A stretch of 64,000 nucleotides of DNA from Lactobacillus xujianguonis (GCF_004009905.1 NZ_ML136874.1:61088-125087); one strand, 5' to 3'. Shown: positions 1-8,968, counted from the stretch's first letter. Made by a program: numbers and translations. Notes: a model not told the origin generated them from the letters alone.

Positions 1-97
1 TTTGTGCCCCATCGGGCGGGTTTCGAGTCTAAAATAATATCCTTCTTTTCTAATTTAAAATCACTATTAAAACTCAATACCATAATGATAACAGAAA

Positions 98-120
98 AAC
101 TGCTGCATGACGCAGCAGTT
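98..120 (-). terminator. Rho-independent terminator after the MFS exporter gene
   Basis: A perfect 9-bp stem (AACTGCTGC/GCAGCAGTT, 5-base loop) lies about 60 bases past the stop codon of the exporter gene. Read on the minus strand it is followed by TTTTTC. The rest of bases 1-182 shows no gene I can support. Confidence 0.8.
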
Positions 121-182
121 GCTCTATTTTTCACAATGTTTATCAAATAATTAATTTAATTTTGGAATATCCATGCTAAATA

Positions 183-1640
183 TTAGGAATTTTTCTTTTT
201 ACCGTTGTAGTAAACATTCAAACCGACAGAAATTACCAATAAGATCGTGGCACAGATCATAATTTCTCTTAAACCTGAATAAAAAATCTTCCGCATCGTT
301 GGTAATAATTCTACCGGTAAACTCTTGGCAGCTTTAGCATCACTCAACTTATTAAGCATGTTCATGGTAATGCCATGATTTTGACTTACACCCCGAGCTA
401 ATGCCATATTCATAATAACGCCGTACACAGCTGCCATTACTGTCTGTGCTAAAATTCTGATCAAATAAGACAGCGATGTCGCTTCAGCCATATTTTCCTC
501 ACGCGCATCGACTTGCACTTTAATCTGCAATAAAACAAAAACAAAGCCGACACCAAACCCAGAGAAAGTAGCCAAAAAAGTAATAATCCAAAAGTTACTA
601 TTCTGAGGAATAACTACCATTCCAAAACTAGAAATAAGCATGCAGACAATTGCTAGTAAAATCAACCAGTAATCACTAAATCTAGCCTTCATTTGGTTAA
701 CCACTTGTGTACCAACTGTATCGGCAATTGAGTTTGGAACTAAAGTCATCCCTCCAATTAAAGCAGTTGTACCTAATAAGCCTTGTGCCCACATTGGTAA
801 ATAAGTATTAACTGCTAAAAAGGCTCCCCAAGTAAAGACAAAGAGCAGTAAATCGCCAACCAAAGGTTTATTATTAAACATTTCAATTGGAATTACAGGA
901 TTCTTAACTTTAGATTCGTATTTAAAGAAGATTACTAATAAGATAATTCCAGCAACAATTAAGCCCCAGATAATTACAGGTGAAGTTAAGCCAAGTAATT
1001 GAATTCCTAACAGCACTAAGACCAAGCCAATAACTACTAAAAATGATCCTACTAAGTCAAAGCGACTCTTTTGTGCTGGTCTAGTTTCCCGGTAGTAGAG
1101 TACAGAAAGTAAGACCGCGAACAAGCCAATTGGGATATTAATATAAAAGACCCAGTGCCAGGATAAGGTATCAACCAAATAACCACCAGCTAACGGTCCA
1201 ATAATGGCAGCCACACTAAAACTAGCTCCCAAATAGCCTAAAATCTTAGTTCGCTTTTTAATATTTTCAAAAATATAACCTGCCATAATATATGGGATTG
1301 ATCCCATACCTCCGGCACCAATTCCCATAATCGTCCGCGCCACTAAGAAGAAATACATATTCTCAGCTAAGCCTTGAAAAAGAGAACCAACCACAAAGAA
1401 TAATAGCGAAAGTTCAAAGGCAGCTTTATTACCAATCTGTTCACCAACTTTACTCCAAATTGGTGTAAAAACCGACATCCCTAATAGCATTAAAGCAATA
1501 ATCCATCCCATAAATTGAATGCCGTGTAAGTCTGCAATAATTGCAGGAATAGCCGTATTAATAATCGTACTATCTAATCCCGCCATCACATTGGCTAAAA
1601 TCATGGCAAAAGTTACCATTGAAATTTGCTTCTTATTCAT
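183..1640 (-). CDS. DHA2-family MFS multidrug exporter (EmrB/QacA type)
   Basis: This is a predicted plasma-membrane drug:H+ antiporter of 485 aa, the usual length for 14-helix DHA2 transporters. The N-terminus shows the family's early helix (MVTFAMILANVMAGLDSTII, with the D1 motif LDxTIxNxAxP), and a second signature, GxGAGGMGSIPYIMAGYIF, lies near residues 105-125. The protein is hydrophobic throughout with short charged loops. The start is an ATG preceded by GAGTGAGGCG at good spacing. It stands alone between two terminators. The substrate cannot be read from sequence; drug or toxic-compound export is inferred from the family. Confidence 0.88.
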   Translation of the reverse strand: MNKKQISMVTFAMILANVMAGLDSTIINTAIPAIIADLHGIQFMGWIIALMLLGMSVFTPIWSKVGEQIGNKAAFELSLLFFVVGSLFQGLAENMYFFLVARTIMGIGAGGMGSIPYIMAGYIFENIKKRTKILGYLGASFSVAAIIGPLAGGYLVDTLSWHWVFYINIPIGLFAVLLSVLYYRETRPAQKSRFDLVGSFLVVIGLVLVLLGIQLLGLTSPVIIWGLIVAGIILLVIFFKYESKVKNPVIPIEMFNNKPLVGDLLLFVFTWGAFLAVNTYLPMWAQGLLGTTALIGGMTLVPNSIADTVGTQVVNQMKARFSDYWLILLAIVCMLISSFGMVVIPQNSNFWIITFLATFSGFGVGFVFVLLQIKVQVDAREENMAEATSLSYLIRILAQTVMAAVYGVIMNMALARGVSQNHGITMNMLNKLSDAKAAKSLPVELLPTMRKIFYSGLREIMICATILLVISVGLNVYYNGKKKNS

Positions 1641-1678
1641 TCTTTCGCCTCACTCTTCTAATAATTCAAGAAATAAAT

Positions 1679-1706
1679 AGTCTTGACTGCTTTTCCAGTC
1701 AAGACT
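1679..1706 (-). terminator. Terminator between hpt and the exporter gene
   Basis: A perfect 10-bp inverted repeat AGTCTTGACT/AGTCAAGACT with an 8-base loop sits just upstream of the exporter start. On the minus strand it is followed by ATTTATTT, so the T-tract is imperfect. It probably ends the hpt transcript. Confidence 0.6.
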
Positions 1707-1772
1707 TAACATCTGCTCTAATTATGCTTGCTTAGCTATAAAAACACAAGCCATTTTCCTTTTTATTTTTAC

Positions 1773-2306
1773 TTAAGCATAAATCTCATGCTTCAAAACT
1801 CCAATATAAGGCAAGTTACGGTACAGGCCATTATAGTCCAGACCATAACCAACCAAAAAAGCATCTGGAACTTGAAAGCCATAATAATCAGCATGAAAAT
1901 CTACTACTCTGATAGCTGGCTTATCAAGCATGGCCACTACTTCAACACTCTTGGCGCCGCGAAGCTTCATTTCTTCAGTTAAAGCTTTCAACGTCCGACC
2001 TGTATCAATAATATCTTCCATGAAGATTACTGGACGATTCTTAACGTCAGATTTAAGATCTTGCACAATTTTAACCTGTCCCGTGGAATGTGCACCAGCA
2101 TAACTAGAAGCCTTGATTGGATCGATTGTTAAGTTAAAAGTAAGTCGTTTAATCATATCACTAGCAAAAATCATAGCTCCATTTAAAACCGGGACCACAA
2201 TTGGTTCTTGTCCTTGATATTTTTGATTCAATTCAGTAGCCATTTCATCCATCCGCTGATTAAGTTGATCTTGTGAGTATAATACTTTTTCAATATCGCT
2301 GTTCAT
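1773..2306 (-). CDS. hpt: Hypoxanthine phosphoribosyltransferase
   Basis: Cytosolic purine-salvage enzyme joining hypoxanthine or guanine to PRPP to give IMP or GMP. At 177 aa it has the normal length of bacterial Hpt. The PRPP-binding loop is clear (VIFMEDIIDTGRTLKAL, about residues 95-111), as are the early conserved segment VPVLNGAMIFASDM and the C-terminal base-binding segment FLVGYGLDYNGLYRNLPYIG. In many Firmicutes hpt sits beside tilS and ftsH; here it stands between tag and an exporter gene and seems to be a single-gene unit ended by the hairpin downstream. Confidence 0.96.
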   Translation of the reverse strand: MNSDIEKVLYSQDQLNQRMDEMATELNQKYQGQEPIVVPVLNGAMIFASDMIKRLTFNLTIDPIKASSYAGAHSTGQVKIVQDLKSDVKNRPVIFMEDIIDTGRTLKALTEEMKLRGAKSVEVVAMLDKPAIRVVDFHADYYGFQVPDAFLVGYGLDYNGLYRNLPYIGVLKHEIYA

Positions 2307-2441
2307 TGTAAATATTTTCCCTTCGCATTCATCAATGATCAGATTCTAACATATTTTCTAATTGATTTCACTGCTTTTTGGGAAATAATTGCTATTTTTA
2401 TTAACTAATATAATTTTTCAGTCTTTATTGTTCGTCTTTTG

Positions 2442-3002
2442 CTAATATTTGAAGCTGCAATCATCCAAATGATCATTAATTAAGCCAACTGCCTGCAAAA
2501 AGGAATAGACCGTCACTGGCCCAACAAATTTAAAGCCCTTCTTCTTTAATCCGTTTGAAATCTTTTTAGATAACTCAGTCTGACTGGGAATATCACTCAT
2601 TTGCTTAGGATGGTTAATAATTGGCTGAGGAAGATATGCTTGAAGAAAAGCTGCAAAAGAACTGCCAGCTTCTTCCATTTTTAAAATCATTTTGGCATTA
2701 TTAATTGCGGCCTTAATCTTTAACTTGTTGCGTACGATTCCTTCGTCATGCATTAACCGTTCAAAATCCTGGTCATCAAACTGGGCTACTTTGGCAATTT
2801 CAAAATTTGCAAAGGCTTTTCTAAAATTTTCCCGCTTGTGTAAAATTGTAGCCCAGGAAAGTCCAGACTGAAAGCTCTCTAAAACTAACATTTCAAATAA
2901 ATACTGCTCGTTTAAGTTAAGCTTACCCCATTCATGATCATGATATTCACGATATAAATCATCAGCGTTACTATTACCCCAATTACAACGTTTAAGTTTC
3001 AT
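2442..3002 (-). CDS. tag: DNA-3-methyladenine glycosylase I
   Basis: Base-excision repair enzyme that removes 3-methyladenine from alkylated DNA. The protein is 186 aa, the family length. It starts with the Tag signature KRCNWGNSN...YHDHEWG and continues with LFEMLVLESFQSGLSWATIL. The structural zinc ligands known from E. coli Tag appear conserved: an N-terminal Cys and His (RCNW, YHDHEWG) and a C-terminal His-Cys pair (NDHLDDCSF). It lies 29 bases downstream of the rRNA methyltransferase gene on the same strand, so cotranscription is likely. Confidence 0.94.
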   Translation of the reverse strand: MKLKRCNWGNSNADDLYREYHDHEWGKLNLNEQYLFEMLVLESFQSGLSWATILHKRENFRKAFANFEIAKVAQFDDQDFERLMHDEGIVRNKLKIKAAINNAKMILKMEEAGSSFAAFLQAYLPQPIINHPKQMSDIPSQTELSKKISNGLKKKGFKFVGPVTVYSFLQAVGLINDHLDDCSFKY

Positions 3003-3031
3003 TTTCTCTCCTCAACGTTTAATTACTTTTC

Positions 3032-4378
3032 TTAGTCTTTAGTTAACACTGCGACACTTTCCACATGTGGCGTTTGTGGGAACATATCAACTGGACTTAC
3101 TTCATTAAAGCTATAACCTTGTTTCATAAACAATTGTAAATCTCGCACTTGTGTTGCTGGATTACATGAAATATAAACCACCTTTTTAGGCTTAGTCGCA
3201 ACTGCTGCTTTGATAAATTCTGGCGTTAAGCCTTTTCTTGGCGGATCAACAAAGATTACATCTGTCTTTAAGCCCTCATTAGCCCAACGTGGCATCACTT
3301 CTTCAGCCTTACCAACCACATATTGAGCGTTATCAATCCCGTTTAATTTGGCATTCGCATTAGCATCTTTAACCGCATCTTTAACAGTTTCCATTCCGCG
3401 CACAGCCTTGACATGCTTAGCTACACTCAGTCCAATTGTTCCAATACCTGAATAAGCATCAATTACTACATCACTTGGTTTTAAGTTGGCCTTGTCAATT
3501 GCTAATTGATACAAACGTGGCGTCTGTAAAGAATTAATTTGGAAGAAACTCTTTGGTGAAATTCTAAACTTAACGTCACCAATCTTGTCCGTAATATGAT
3601 CTTCACCAAAGACAACATAATCATCCTTCCCTAAGATGACATTCGTTTTCTTCGGATTATGATTCAAAATAAGGCTAGTAACATCTTTGATCTGACTAAT
3701 TTCGGCAGCTACTTCCATAATTTGTGGAAAATCTTGATGTAAGCAAACTAAGATCACCATAATTTCGCCAGTTGCTTTACTGCGCCGAACGTCTAGATAG
3801 CGAACTTCACCTTTATGATGAAGTTCATCATAAGCTGGCACCTTGTATTTACGTAAAATATCACGCACCGCAGCTAATACTCGATCAATTTCTGGATCTG
3901 TCGTAAAGAAATTAGTCAGTGGCACTAAATCATGAGAATGCCGTCTAAAAAAGCCAATTTCTAGTTGTCCTTTGACTTCACGTACAGGCACCTGAGCCTT
4001 ATTGCGGTACCCTGTTTCTTCAGGACTAGCCAAAGTTTGATTCACTTTAATTTCATCAAGACCGGCCTTGTGCAACAAATTCACGACCTGATTGCGCTTA
4101 AATTCAAGTTGTTTGTCATATTTAATATGTGCAAGCGAGGCTAGCCCTGTTTGAACCCATTGATTTAACTTAACGTTAACTCGATCGGGACTTTCTTTGA
4201 TAATTTTTTCAATTTTGGCAAAGGCAAAACGCTTTTTCACTTTCAAAATTTTTGCTTTGACAATTTCACCAGGCAAAGCATTATTAACAAAGATCGTCAT
4301 CCCTTCATAATGAGCCACACCCATTGCTTCATATGATAAGTCAGTAATTTCCAATTCAACTATTTGATTCTTTTGCAT
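3032..4378 (-). CDS. rlmD: 23S rRNA m5U methyltransferase (RlmD/TrmA family) without Fe-S cysteines
   Basis: SAM-dependent methyltransferase of 448 aa making 5-methyluridine in 23S rRNA (site U1939, or both sites as in RlmCD; not decidable here). An N-terminal TRAM-like domain (VELEITDLSYEAMGVAHYEG) precedes the catalytic domain with DAYSGIGTIGLSVA, the FVDPPRKGL loop and the nucleophile motif YISCNPATQVRDL. RumA/RlmD proteins normally carry four Cys for a [4Fe-4S] cluster (CxxxxxCGGC and a later Cys). Here these regions read LNQWVQTGLASLAHI and VPLTNFFTTDPEID, with none of the cysteines; only two Cys occur in the whole protein. The fold and catalytic Cys are intact, so activity is expected. 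Confidence 0.9.
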   Translation of the reverse strand: MQKNQIVELEITDLSYEAMGVAHYEGMTIFVNNALPGEIVKAKILKVKKRFAFAKIEKIIKESPDRVNVKLNQWVQTGLASLAHIKYDKQLEFKRNQVVNLLHKAGLDEIKVNQTLASPEETGYRNKAQVPVREVKGQLEIGFFRRHSHDLVPLTNFFTTDPEIDRVLAAVRDILRKYKVPAYDELHHKGEVRYLDVRRSKATGEIMVILVCLHQDFPQIMEVAAEISQIKDVTSLILNHNPKKTNVILGKDDYVVFGEDHITDKIGDVKFRISPKSFFQINSLQTPRLYQLAIDKANLKPSDVVIDAYSGIGTIGLSVAKHVKAVRGMETVKDAVKDANANAKLNGIDNAQYVVGKAEEVMPRWANEGLKTDVIFVDPPRKGLTPEFIKAAVATKPKKVVYISCNPATQVRDLQLFMKQGYSFNEVSPVDMFPQTPHVESVAVLTKD

Positions 4379-4471
4379 AATTTCGTCCTTTTTTAATTAA
4401 TCAGTTCAATTATACTAGAAAATTCACAACTGACTAATTTTTCACTCAAACAACTTTTTTTAATTAAACTA

Positions 4472-4740
4472 TTGACATTTTTTCATCTTGCTATCATAAT
4501 GACCAACAAGAAACGAATTAGTAGTTGCCTCGTTCAGCGTTCAGAGATCTGGTGGTTAGTGCGAACCAGTCAGGCGGAGTTAATGAATTACATCGTTGAT
4601 CCTTATTGTTCGGTAAAATTCAGAACCGTTATCATCTGATAGAGTGTAAGTTTATAGCTTACAAGGTGGGTGGTACCACGGTTTTTAATCGTCCCGTTGA
4701 CTATTTTAGTCAGCGGGATTTTTATTTTGGAGGAATTATT
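4472..4740 (+). promoter_or_regulatory. T-box riboswitch with promoter, predicted Tyr-specific, ahead of the NhaC-type gene
   Basis: A promoter (TTGACA at 4472-4477, 17-base spacer, CATAAT at 4495-4500) is followed by a T-box leader. Visible parts are the AGTA bulge (about 4520), the distal AGAGA/GGTGGTTAGTGCGAACCAG region (4543-4569), a specifier loop TGAATTACA with TAC (Tyr) at 4589-4591, the T-box AAGGTGGGTGGTACCACGG (4663-4681) and an intrinsic terminator (4693-4702/4708-4717 plus T-run). TGGT in the bulge pairs with ACCA, a discriminator A, as in tRNA-Tyr. Uncharged tRNA-Tyr is predicted to permit readthrough. The specifier call is by eye. Confidence 0.88.
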
Positions 4741-6114
4741 ATGAAGAAAAAAGAAGTTTCTTTCACAGAGTCAATTATTATTCTGCTACTTCTTTTAGCA
4801 ATCTTAGGCATAGCCGTTATCAAATTTGGCTTATCCCCAGAAGTACCAGTTTTATTTACAGTTCTACTATTGACCTTCTGGGCAAAATTTAAAGGTTGGT
4901 CTTGGGGTGAAATTCAAGACGGTATTAAAGAAGGTATCGGCGTAGCGATTATTCCAATCTTTATTTTTATTTTGATTGGAGCCTTAATCGGGGTTTGGAT
5001 TCAGGCCGGAATTATTCCATCAATTATGGTACTAGGCTTCCATTTAATCAGTGGTAGTTTCTTCATTCCCTCAGTCTTTGTTGTTTGTTCGATTGTCGGA
5101 GTGGCAATTGGTTCTGGTTTTACCACTATCTCTACTGTGGGGATTGCCTTATTTGGAATTGGTGCAAGTATGAACGCCAATCCTGCCTTAGTAGCTGGGG
5201 CAATCGTGTCCGGAGCAATCTTCGGCGATAAAATGTCACCACTTTCTGACTCAACCAACTTGGCTTCAGCTGTTGCTGAAAGTGAATTATTTGCTCATAT
5301 CAAGAATATGATGTGGTCCACAATCCCTGCCTTCATTGTTTCCTTTATTTTATTCTGGATTCTAGGTAACAGCGGTCAAATTGACGCTACTAAAATTGAA
5401 CATACTTCTACTATTTTGCAAAACCACTTCGTCATTACCTGGTGGGCAGTGATTCCGATTGTCTTAATGCTTTTATGTGCATGGCGCAAAGTTCCCGCTA
5501 TTCCGACCTTATTCATTAATATTACTGCAACAGTAATTATGATTTTCGTTGAAAATCCTCATACTTCTGTAACTTCTCTGAATAATTTAATTATGAACGG
5601 GTTTGTTGCTAAAACTAGTGATGCTTCTGTTAACGCCTTGTTAACTCGTGGTGGTATATCAAGCATGATGGCAACCGTTGCCTTAATCATCTCCACTCTT
5701 TCTTTAGGTGGGATGTTAATGAAATTCAAGATCGTGCAAAACGCCATGGATCCACTTGTTAATCATTTACATCGTCCTGGTTCTTTAATCACGGTTACCA
5801 TCTTTTCTGGAATTGCCATTAACCTTTTTGTTGGTGAACAATACTTGTCTGTAATCTTGCCAGGTCGGGCATTCAAAGTTGCTTACGACAAGATGGGCCT
5901 TTCACCATTAGCCCTCAGCCGGGTGCTTGAAGATGGTGGTAGCGTTATTAACTACTTAATCCCTTGGGGCGTTGCTGGTTCATTTGCGGCAGCAACCTTA
6001 GGCGTACCAGTTTTAGCCTTCTTACCATTTACCTTCTTCAGTTTACTTTCACCAATCTTCTCAATTATCAGTGGTTTCACTGGGATTGGTTTGAAGTGGC
6101 AAAATAAAAAGTAA
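4741..6114 (+). CDS. nhaC: NhaC-family Na+/H+ antiporter-like transporter, T-box controlled
   Basis: Polytopic membrane transporter of 457 aa from the ATG at 4741. That start is chosen because GGAGG sits 7 bases before it, while the longer frame would read through the T-box terminator. NhaC-family features include LSPEVPVLFTVLLLTFWAKFKGWSWGEIQDGIKEGI, the helix-break segment GSGFTTISTVGIALFGIG and GDKMSPLSDSTNLASA. Annotation as Na+/H+ antiporter rests on homology. Control by a tyrosine-type T-box suggests that the real substrate is an amino acid, most likely tyrosine, or that the protein works in tyrosine metabolism. A terminator follows at once. Confidence 0.88.
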   Translation: MKKKEVSFTESIIILLLLLAILGIAVIKFGLSPEVPVLFTVLLLTFWAKFKGWSWGEIQDGIKEGIGVAIIPIFIFILIGALIGVWIQAGIIPSIMVLGFHLISGSFFIPSVFVVCSIVGVAIGSGFTTISTVGIALFGIGASMNANPALVAGAIVSGAIFGDKMSPLSDSTNLASAVAESELFAHIKNMMWSTIPAFIVSFILFWILGNSGQIDATKIEHTSTILQNHFVITWWAVIPIVLMLLCAWRKVPAIPTLFINITATVIMIFVENPHTSVTSLNNLIMNGFVAKTSDASVNALLTRGGISSMMATVALIISTLSLGGMLMKFKIVQNAMDPLVNHLHRPGSLITVTIFSGIAINLFVGEQYLSVILPGRAFKVAYDKMGLSPLALSRVLEDGGSVINYLIPWGVAGSFAAATLGVPVLAFLPFTFFSLLSPIFSIISGFTGIGLKWQNKK

Positions 6115-6126
6115 AATATCTTTCAA

Positions 6127-6162
6127 AAAAAGCAAGTGAGTAAATGTTCTCACTTGCTTTTT
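6127..6162. terminator. Bidirectional terminator shared by nhaC and rpoN
   Basis: A GC-containing stem (AAAAGCAAGTGAG/CTCACTTGCTTTT) has an A-run on one side and a T-run on the other, so it can stop transcripts from both converging genes. The TGA stop of rpoN lies within the stem. Confidence 0.85.
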
Positions 6163-7415
6163 CGCTGATATGAATTAGCAATTCCTAGTTGCTTTCGATA
6201 CTTAGCAATTACTCTTCGTGATAACTTAATATCTTTATCTGCAAACAACTGCACTAATTCTTCGTCACTATAAGGCGCAATTTTGTCCTCTTGATCAACC
6301 CAATTTACTAATAAAGCTTTTATCTTTTCTTGAGATTGATCGGCGACTTTCTTAACTAAAAATAAATTTAAGGGTAGCACCTGTCCCTGACATTCAAAAT
6401 ACTTATATTTCAAAGCGCGACTAATAGTACTTGGTGCTAAGTCTAACTGCTCCGCAATTTCTTTTAGTCCTAGGGCTTGTAAATCATTTTTCTTCAATGT
6501 TTTTAAAAAAGCTAATTGCTTTTGGCCTAAATACTTACCAATTCGCAACAAAGTTTCAGACCGTTGTCCTACTGCCGCGTTTATTTCTCGATAATTTTTC
6601 TTTTGTTGTGTTAAAAATTTCTGCTCTGCGCGATTACTTTTTTGCTTTAACTCTTGATAGACTGGTTCATCAAAAACTACTTCTGGTAAAAAATATTTCG
6701 AAGTTAACACGCGCATTTGTCCGTCTTCAAATTTAAAAATCAAATCAGGAATTAAGTAGTTAACTGCTGGCACTGGACTGTAGTCGCTAGCAGGATTAGG
6801 GTTTAATTTTCTAATTGCAACCAAGGCATTTTCAATTTCTGATTTACTCCATTTTAATTGTTGCCACTTATTTGGATCAGCAACAATTTCTAGTAAATTA
6901 TCTGTCAATATTTCCCTTGCAATGGGATTGAAATCTTCCTTTGCCTGAGCTTGTAACAATAAACACTCGGTTAAATTAAAAGCTCCCACTCCAACCGGGG
7001 CAATTTTCTGTAAATCTTTTCGGGCTTGTCGAACCTGTGCAAGCGTAAAACCACTCTTTTGACTTAATTCTTGATCACTTATGCGTAAATATCCTTGTTC
7101 ATCTAGTTGATAAATAAGAAAAGTCAGCAGCTTTTTTTCTTTGACTGAATATTTGCTAACTGCCACTTCCTGTTCTAAGTAAGCAATTAAACTTTCCTGA
7201 CTCTCTGCTTCCAGCCAGCTCAAGTCTTGCATTTCTTGCTGCGGATACTTCAAGTTCAAGAAAGGATTGGCTTCTTCATATTTCTTCATTTTTTTCAGCA
7301 AGTCTCGCGCATTATAACTAAGAATAGCCAAGCTCTGTTTTAATTTTGGCGATAAAAAAAGCCGTGTCACTAACTGCGCACTGGGCTTTAAACCTAATTA
7401 TTGCTGTTGTGACAT
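6150..7415 (-). pseudogene. rpoN: RNA polymerase sigma-54 factor, disrupted by an early nonsense codon
   Basis: Sigma-54 drives promoters of the -24/-12 class and needs an AAA+ activator such as LevR. An ideal start (GAGAGGAAG then ATG at 7413-7415) gives Met-Ser-Gln-Gln-Gln, then TAA at 7398-7400, then in the same frame LGLKPSAQLVTRLFLSPKL, which is the start of sigma-54 region I. The stop is one base from CAA (Gln). The rest is open for about 406 codons and keeps region I (SPKLKQSLAIL...ENP-like ANPFLNL), the core-binding part, the HTH (LDLAPSTISRALK) and the RpoN box (SRRVIAKYRKQLG). Re-initiation at the GTG at 7370 would delete part of region I. A weak product through suppression or re-initiation is possible, but I read it as a young pseudogene. 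Confidence 0.85.
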
Positions 7416-7434
7416 GACTTTCTTCCTCTCTAAA

Positions 7435-8139
7435 TTAGATACTGACCATTTGAATCTTCATAATGTTTTTATTCAATGAGATATCTTCAATTATATCAGC
7501 ATAATTTAAAGAATGTGGAACTTCAATATCGTAAATATTTGTATAAATGGAATTATTACTATCTTGCTTAACGGTAAAGTTAACATTCATCACGGTGATA
7601 TGATGTTCTTCAAAATATTTTTGAATAAATTCTTTAGTTTCTAGTTTATGTTTATATTGAATTTCTAGTTTTTTCATTGGGTGAACTTGGATTAACCGTT
7701 TAGAAAAAGCTAAAACTAAGATGACGGTAATTGCACCTGCAATTCCTATTTCATAATTTCCCATTCCTAATGCCAGTCCTATTCCAGCTACTGCCCAAAG
7801 ACTTGCGGCGGTGGTTAATCCTAAGACAGTCCGATGCTGCACTAGGATTGTCCCAGCTCCTAAAAAACCAATTCCTGAAACAACTTGGGCAATTAATCTT
7901 GCTTCATCTGCTCTAATAATGCCCGCTACCTTGGGTTGTGCTAAAGCTAATTGAACTGCATCATAACCAATCTTTTTTTGAAGTAGGGCAATAACGCAGG
8001 CCCCGACGCAAACCAAGACGTGGGTTTTAATTCCGGCTGGTCGATTCTTGTGCTCACGATCATAACCGATAATGGTGGCCACAAAGACAGATAACACCAA
8101 CCGAATGATTATTTCCGATAGTGTTACTGCTTCATCCAT
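7435..8139 (-). CDS. MgtC/SapB-family membrane protein
   Basis: Inner-membrane protein of 234 aa. Four to five hydrophobic segments and the MgtC signature (GYDREHKNRPAGIKTHVLVCVGACVIAL, then GIGFLGAGTIL) precede a soluble ACT-like C-terminal domain (about residues 150-234). The ATG at 8139 is preferred because GGGGTGG lies about 6 bases before it; a TTG at 8154 would overlap the upstream IID gene. The gap to IID is one base, so the gene is the last cistron of the sigma-54-type PTS operon. In other bacteria MgtC proteins link to Mg2+, acid or membrane-potential stress; its job in a sugar operon is unknown. Confidence 0.87.
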   Translation of the reverse strand: MDEAVTLSEIIIRLVLSVFVATIIGYDREHKNRPAGIKTHVLVCVGACVIALLQKKIGYDAVQLALAQPKVAGIIRADEARLIAQVVSGIGFLGAGTILVQHRTVLGLTTAASLWAVAGIGLALGMGNYEIGIAGAITVILVLAFSKRLIQVHPMKKLEIQYKHKLETKEFIQKYFEEHHITVMNVNFTVKQDSNNSIYTNIYDIEVPHSLNYADIIEDISLNKNIMKIQMVSI

Positions 8140-8140
8140 T

Positions 8141-8968
8141 TTAAACCACCCCAACTAAACCTAAAATAATTGACAGAACTAAGACACCGAGTAAGATCCA
8201 GTTAACATTGACCTTCTTGGATAAGAGCCAGTAACAAGCTAAAGTAATAGCTAATGGCACTAAACCTTTCCATAATTGATCAAGGTAAGTTTGTAATTGA
8301 ATTGGCTTACCACCATCAATCGGAATACTTAATTTAGACTCAAATTTAACCATGGTTGCGGTCATACAACCAATCATCAGCAAACCAAGGGTAGAAGCAG
8401 CTTTGTTCAATAATTTCATACTGCCGCTCTTGTACATGTCTTGAATAAATGTATCACCAACGGTGAAACCCATGTAGGTCAAGTAGTAACGCGTTAAAAT
8501 TGATGGAATGTTGTAGATCAGCAAGAACAAAATTGGTCCCATAATTGAACCTTGACTGGCTAAACTAATCCCAATTCCGGCAGCAATAACTCTTAATACA
8601 CCCCAGAAGATAGAGTCACCAATTCCTGATAATGGCCCCATTAATGAGGTCTTAATGGCAACCGTTGAATCTGGATCAAAGTTAGGGTCTTGAGCTGTCT
8701 TCTTTTCCATTGAAGCTACTAGACCCATAACGAAGGTACCCACATTTTGCGTAATGTTGTACCAAGTAGTATGCCGCATCATGGCCTTATGGTGACCTTC
8801 AGGATCGTCCTTAAAGTATTCATCTAAGGCAGGCATGATTGAGTACATGAAGCCTGGAGCGTGAGACTTGGTAGCACCTGCACGACTGGCAAAAACAGTA
8901 AAGGAGCGCCAGAATATCCGGTTAATGATTTTCTTGTCTTTAGGTGAGACGTTCTTAGTGATTTTCAT
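8141..8968 (-). CDS. PTS mannose/fructose/sorbose-class IID subunit
   Basis: Membrane subunit of a mannose-class phosphotransferase transporter, 275 aa, intact and of family length. It opens with the IID signature (DKKIINRIFWRSFTVFASRAG...HAPGFMYSIMPALDEYF) and has GPLSGIGDSIFWG followed by C-terminal hydrophobic helices. It forms the channel with IIC. Its ATG overlaps the TGA of the frame-restored IIC gene (ATGA), showing tight coupling. Because the IIC and IIB genes next to it are broken, this subunit is probably an orphan unless another operon supplies partners. Confidence 0.93.
   Translation of the reverse strand: MKITKNVSPKDKKIINRIFWRSFTVFASRAGATKSHAPGFMYSIMPALDEYFKDDPEGHHKAMMRHTTWYNITQNVGTFVMGLVASMEKKTAQDPNFDPDSTVAIKTSLMGPLSGIGDSIFWGVLRVIAAGIGISLASQGSIMGPILFLLIYNIPSILTRYYLTYMGFTVGDTFIQDMYKSGSMKLLNKAASTLGLLMIGCMTATMVKFESKLSIPIDGGKPIQLQTYLDQLWKGLVPLAITLACYWLLSKKVNVNWILLGVLVLSIILGLVGVV

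Noticed and set aside
1..60. End or start of a gene at the left edge (frames with PHRAGFESK or, on the other strand, DSKPARWGT)
   Set aside because: Both frames are too short to identify, with no clear start or family match. It may be part of a gene outside the window.
4606..4740. N-terminal extension of the NhaC-type protein
   Set aside because: The extra codons cross the T-box antiterminator and terminator; the ATG at 4741 has a proper ribosome binding site and fits the family start.
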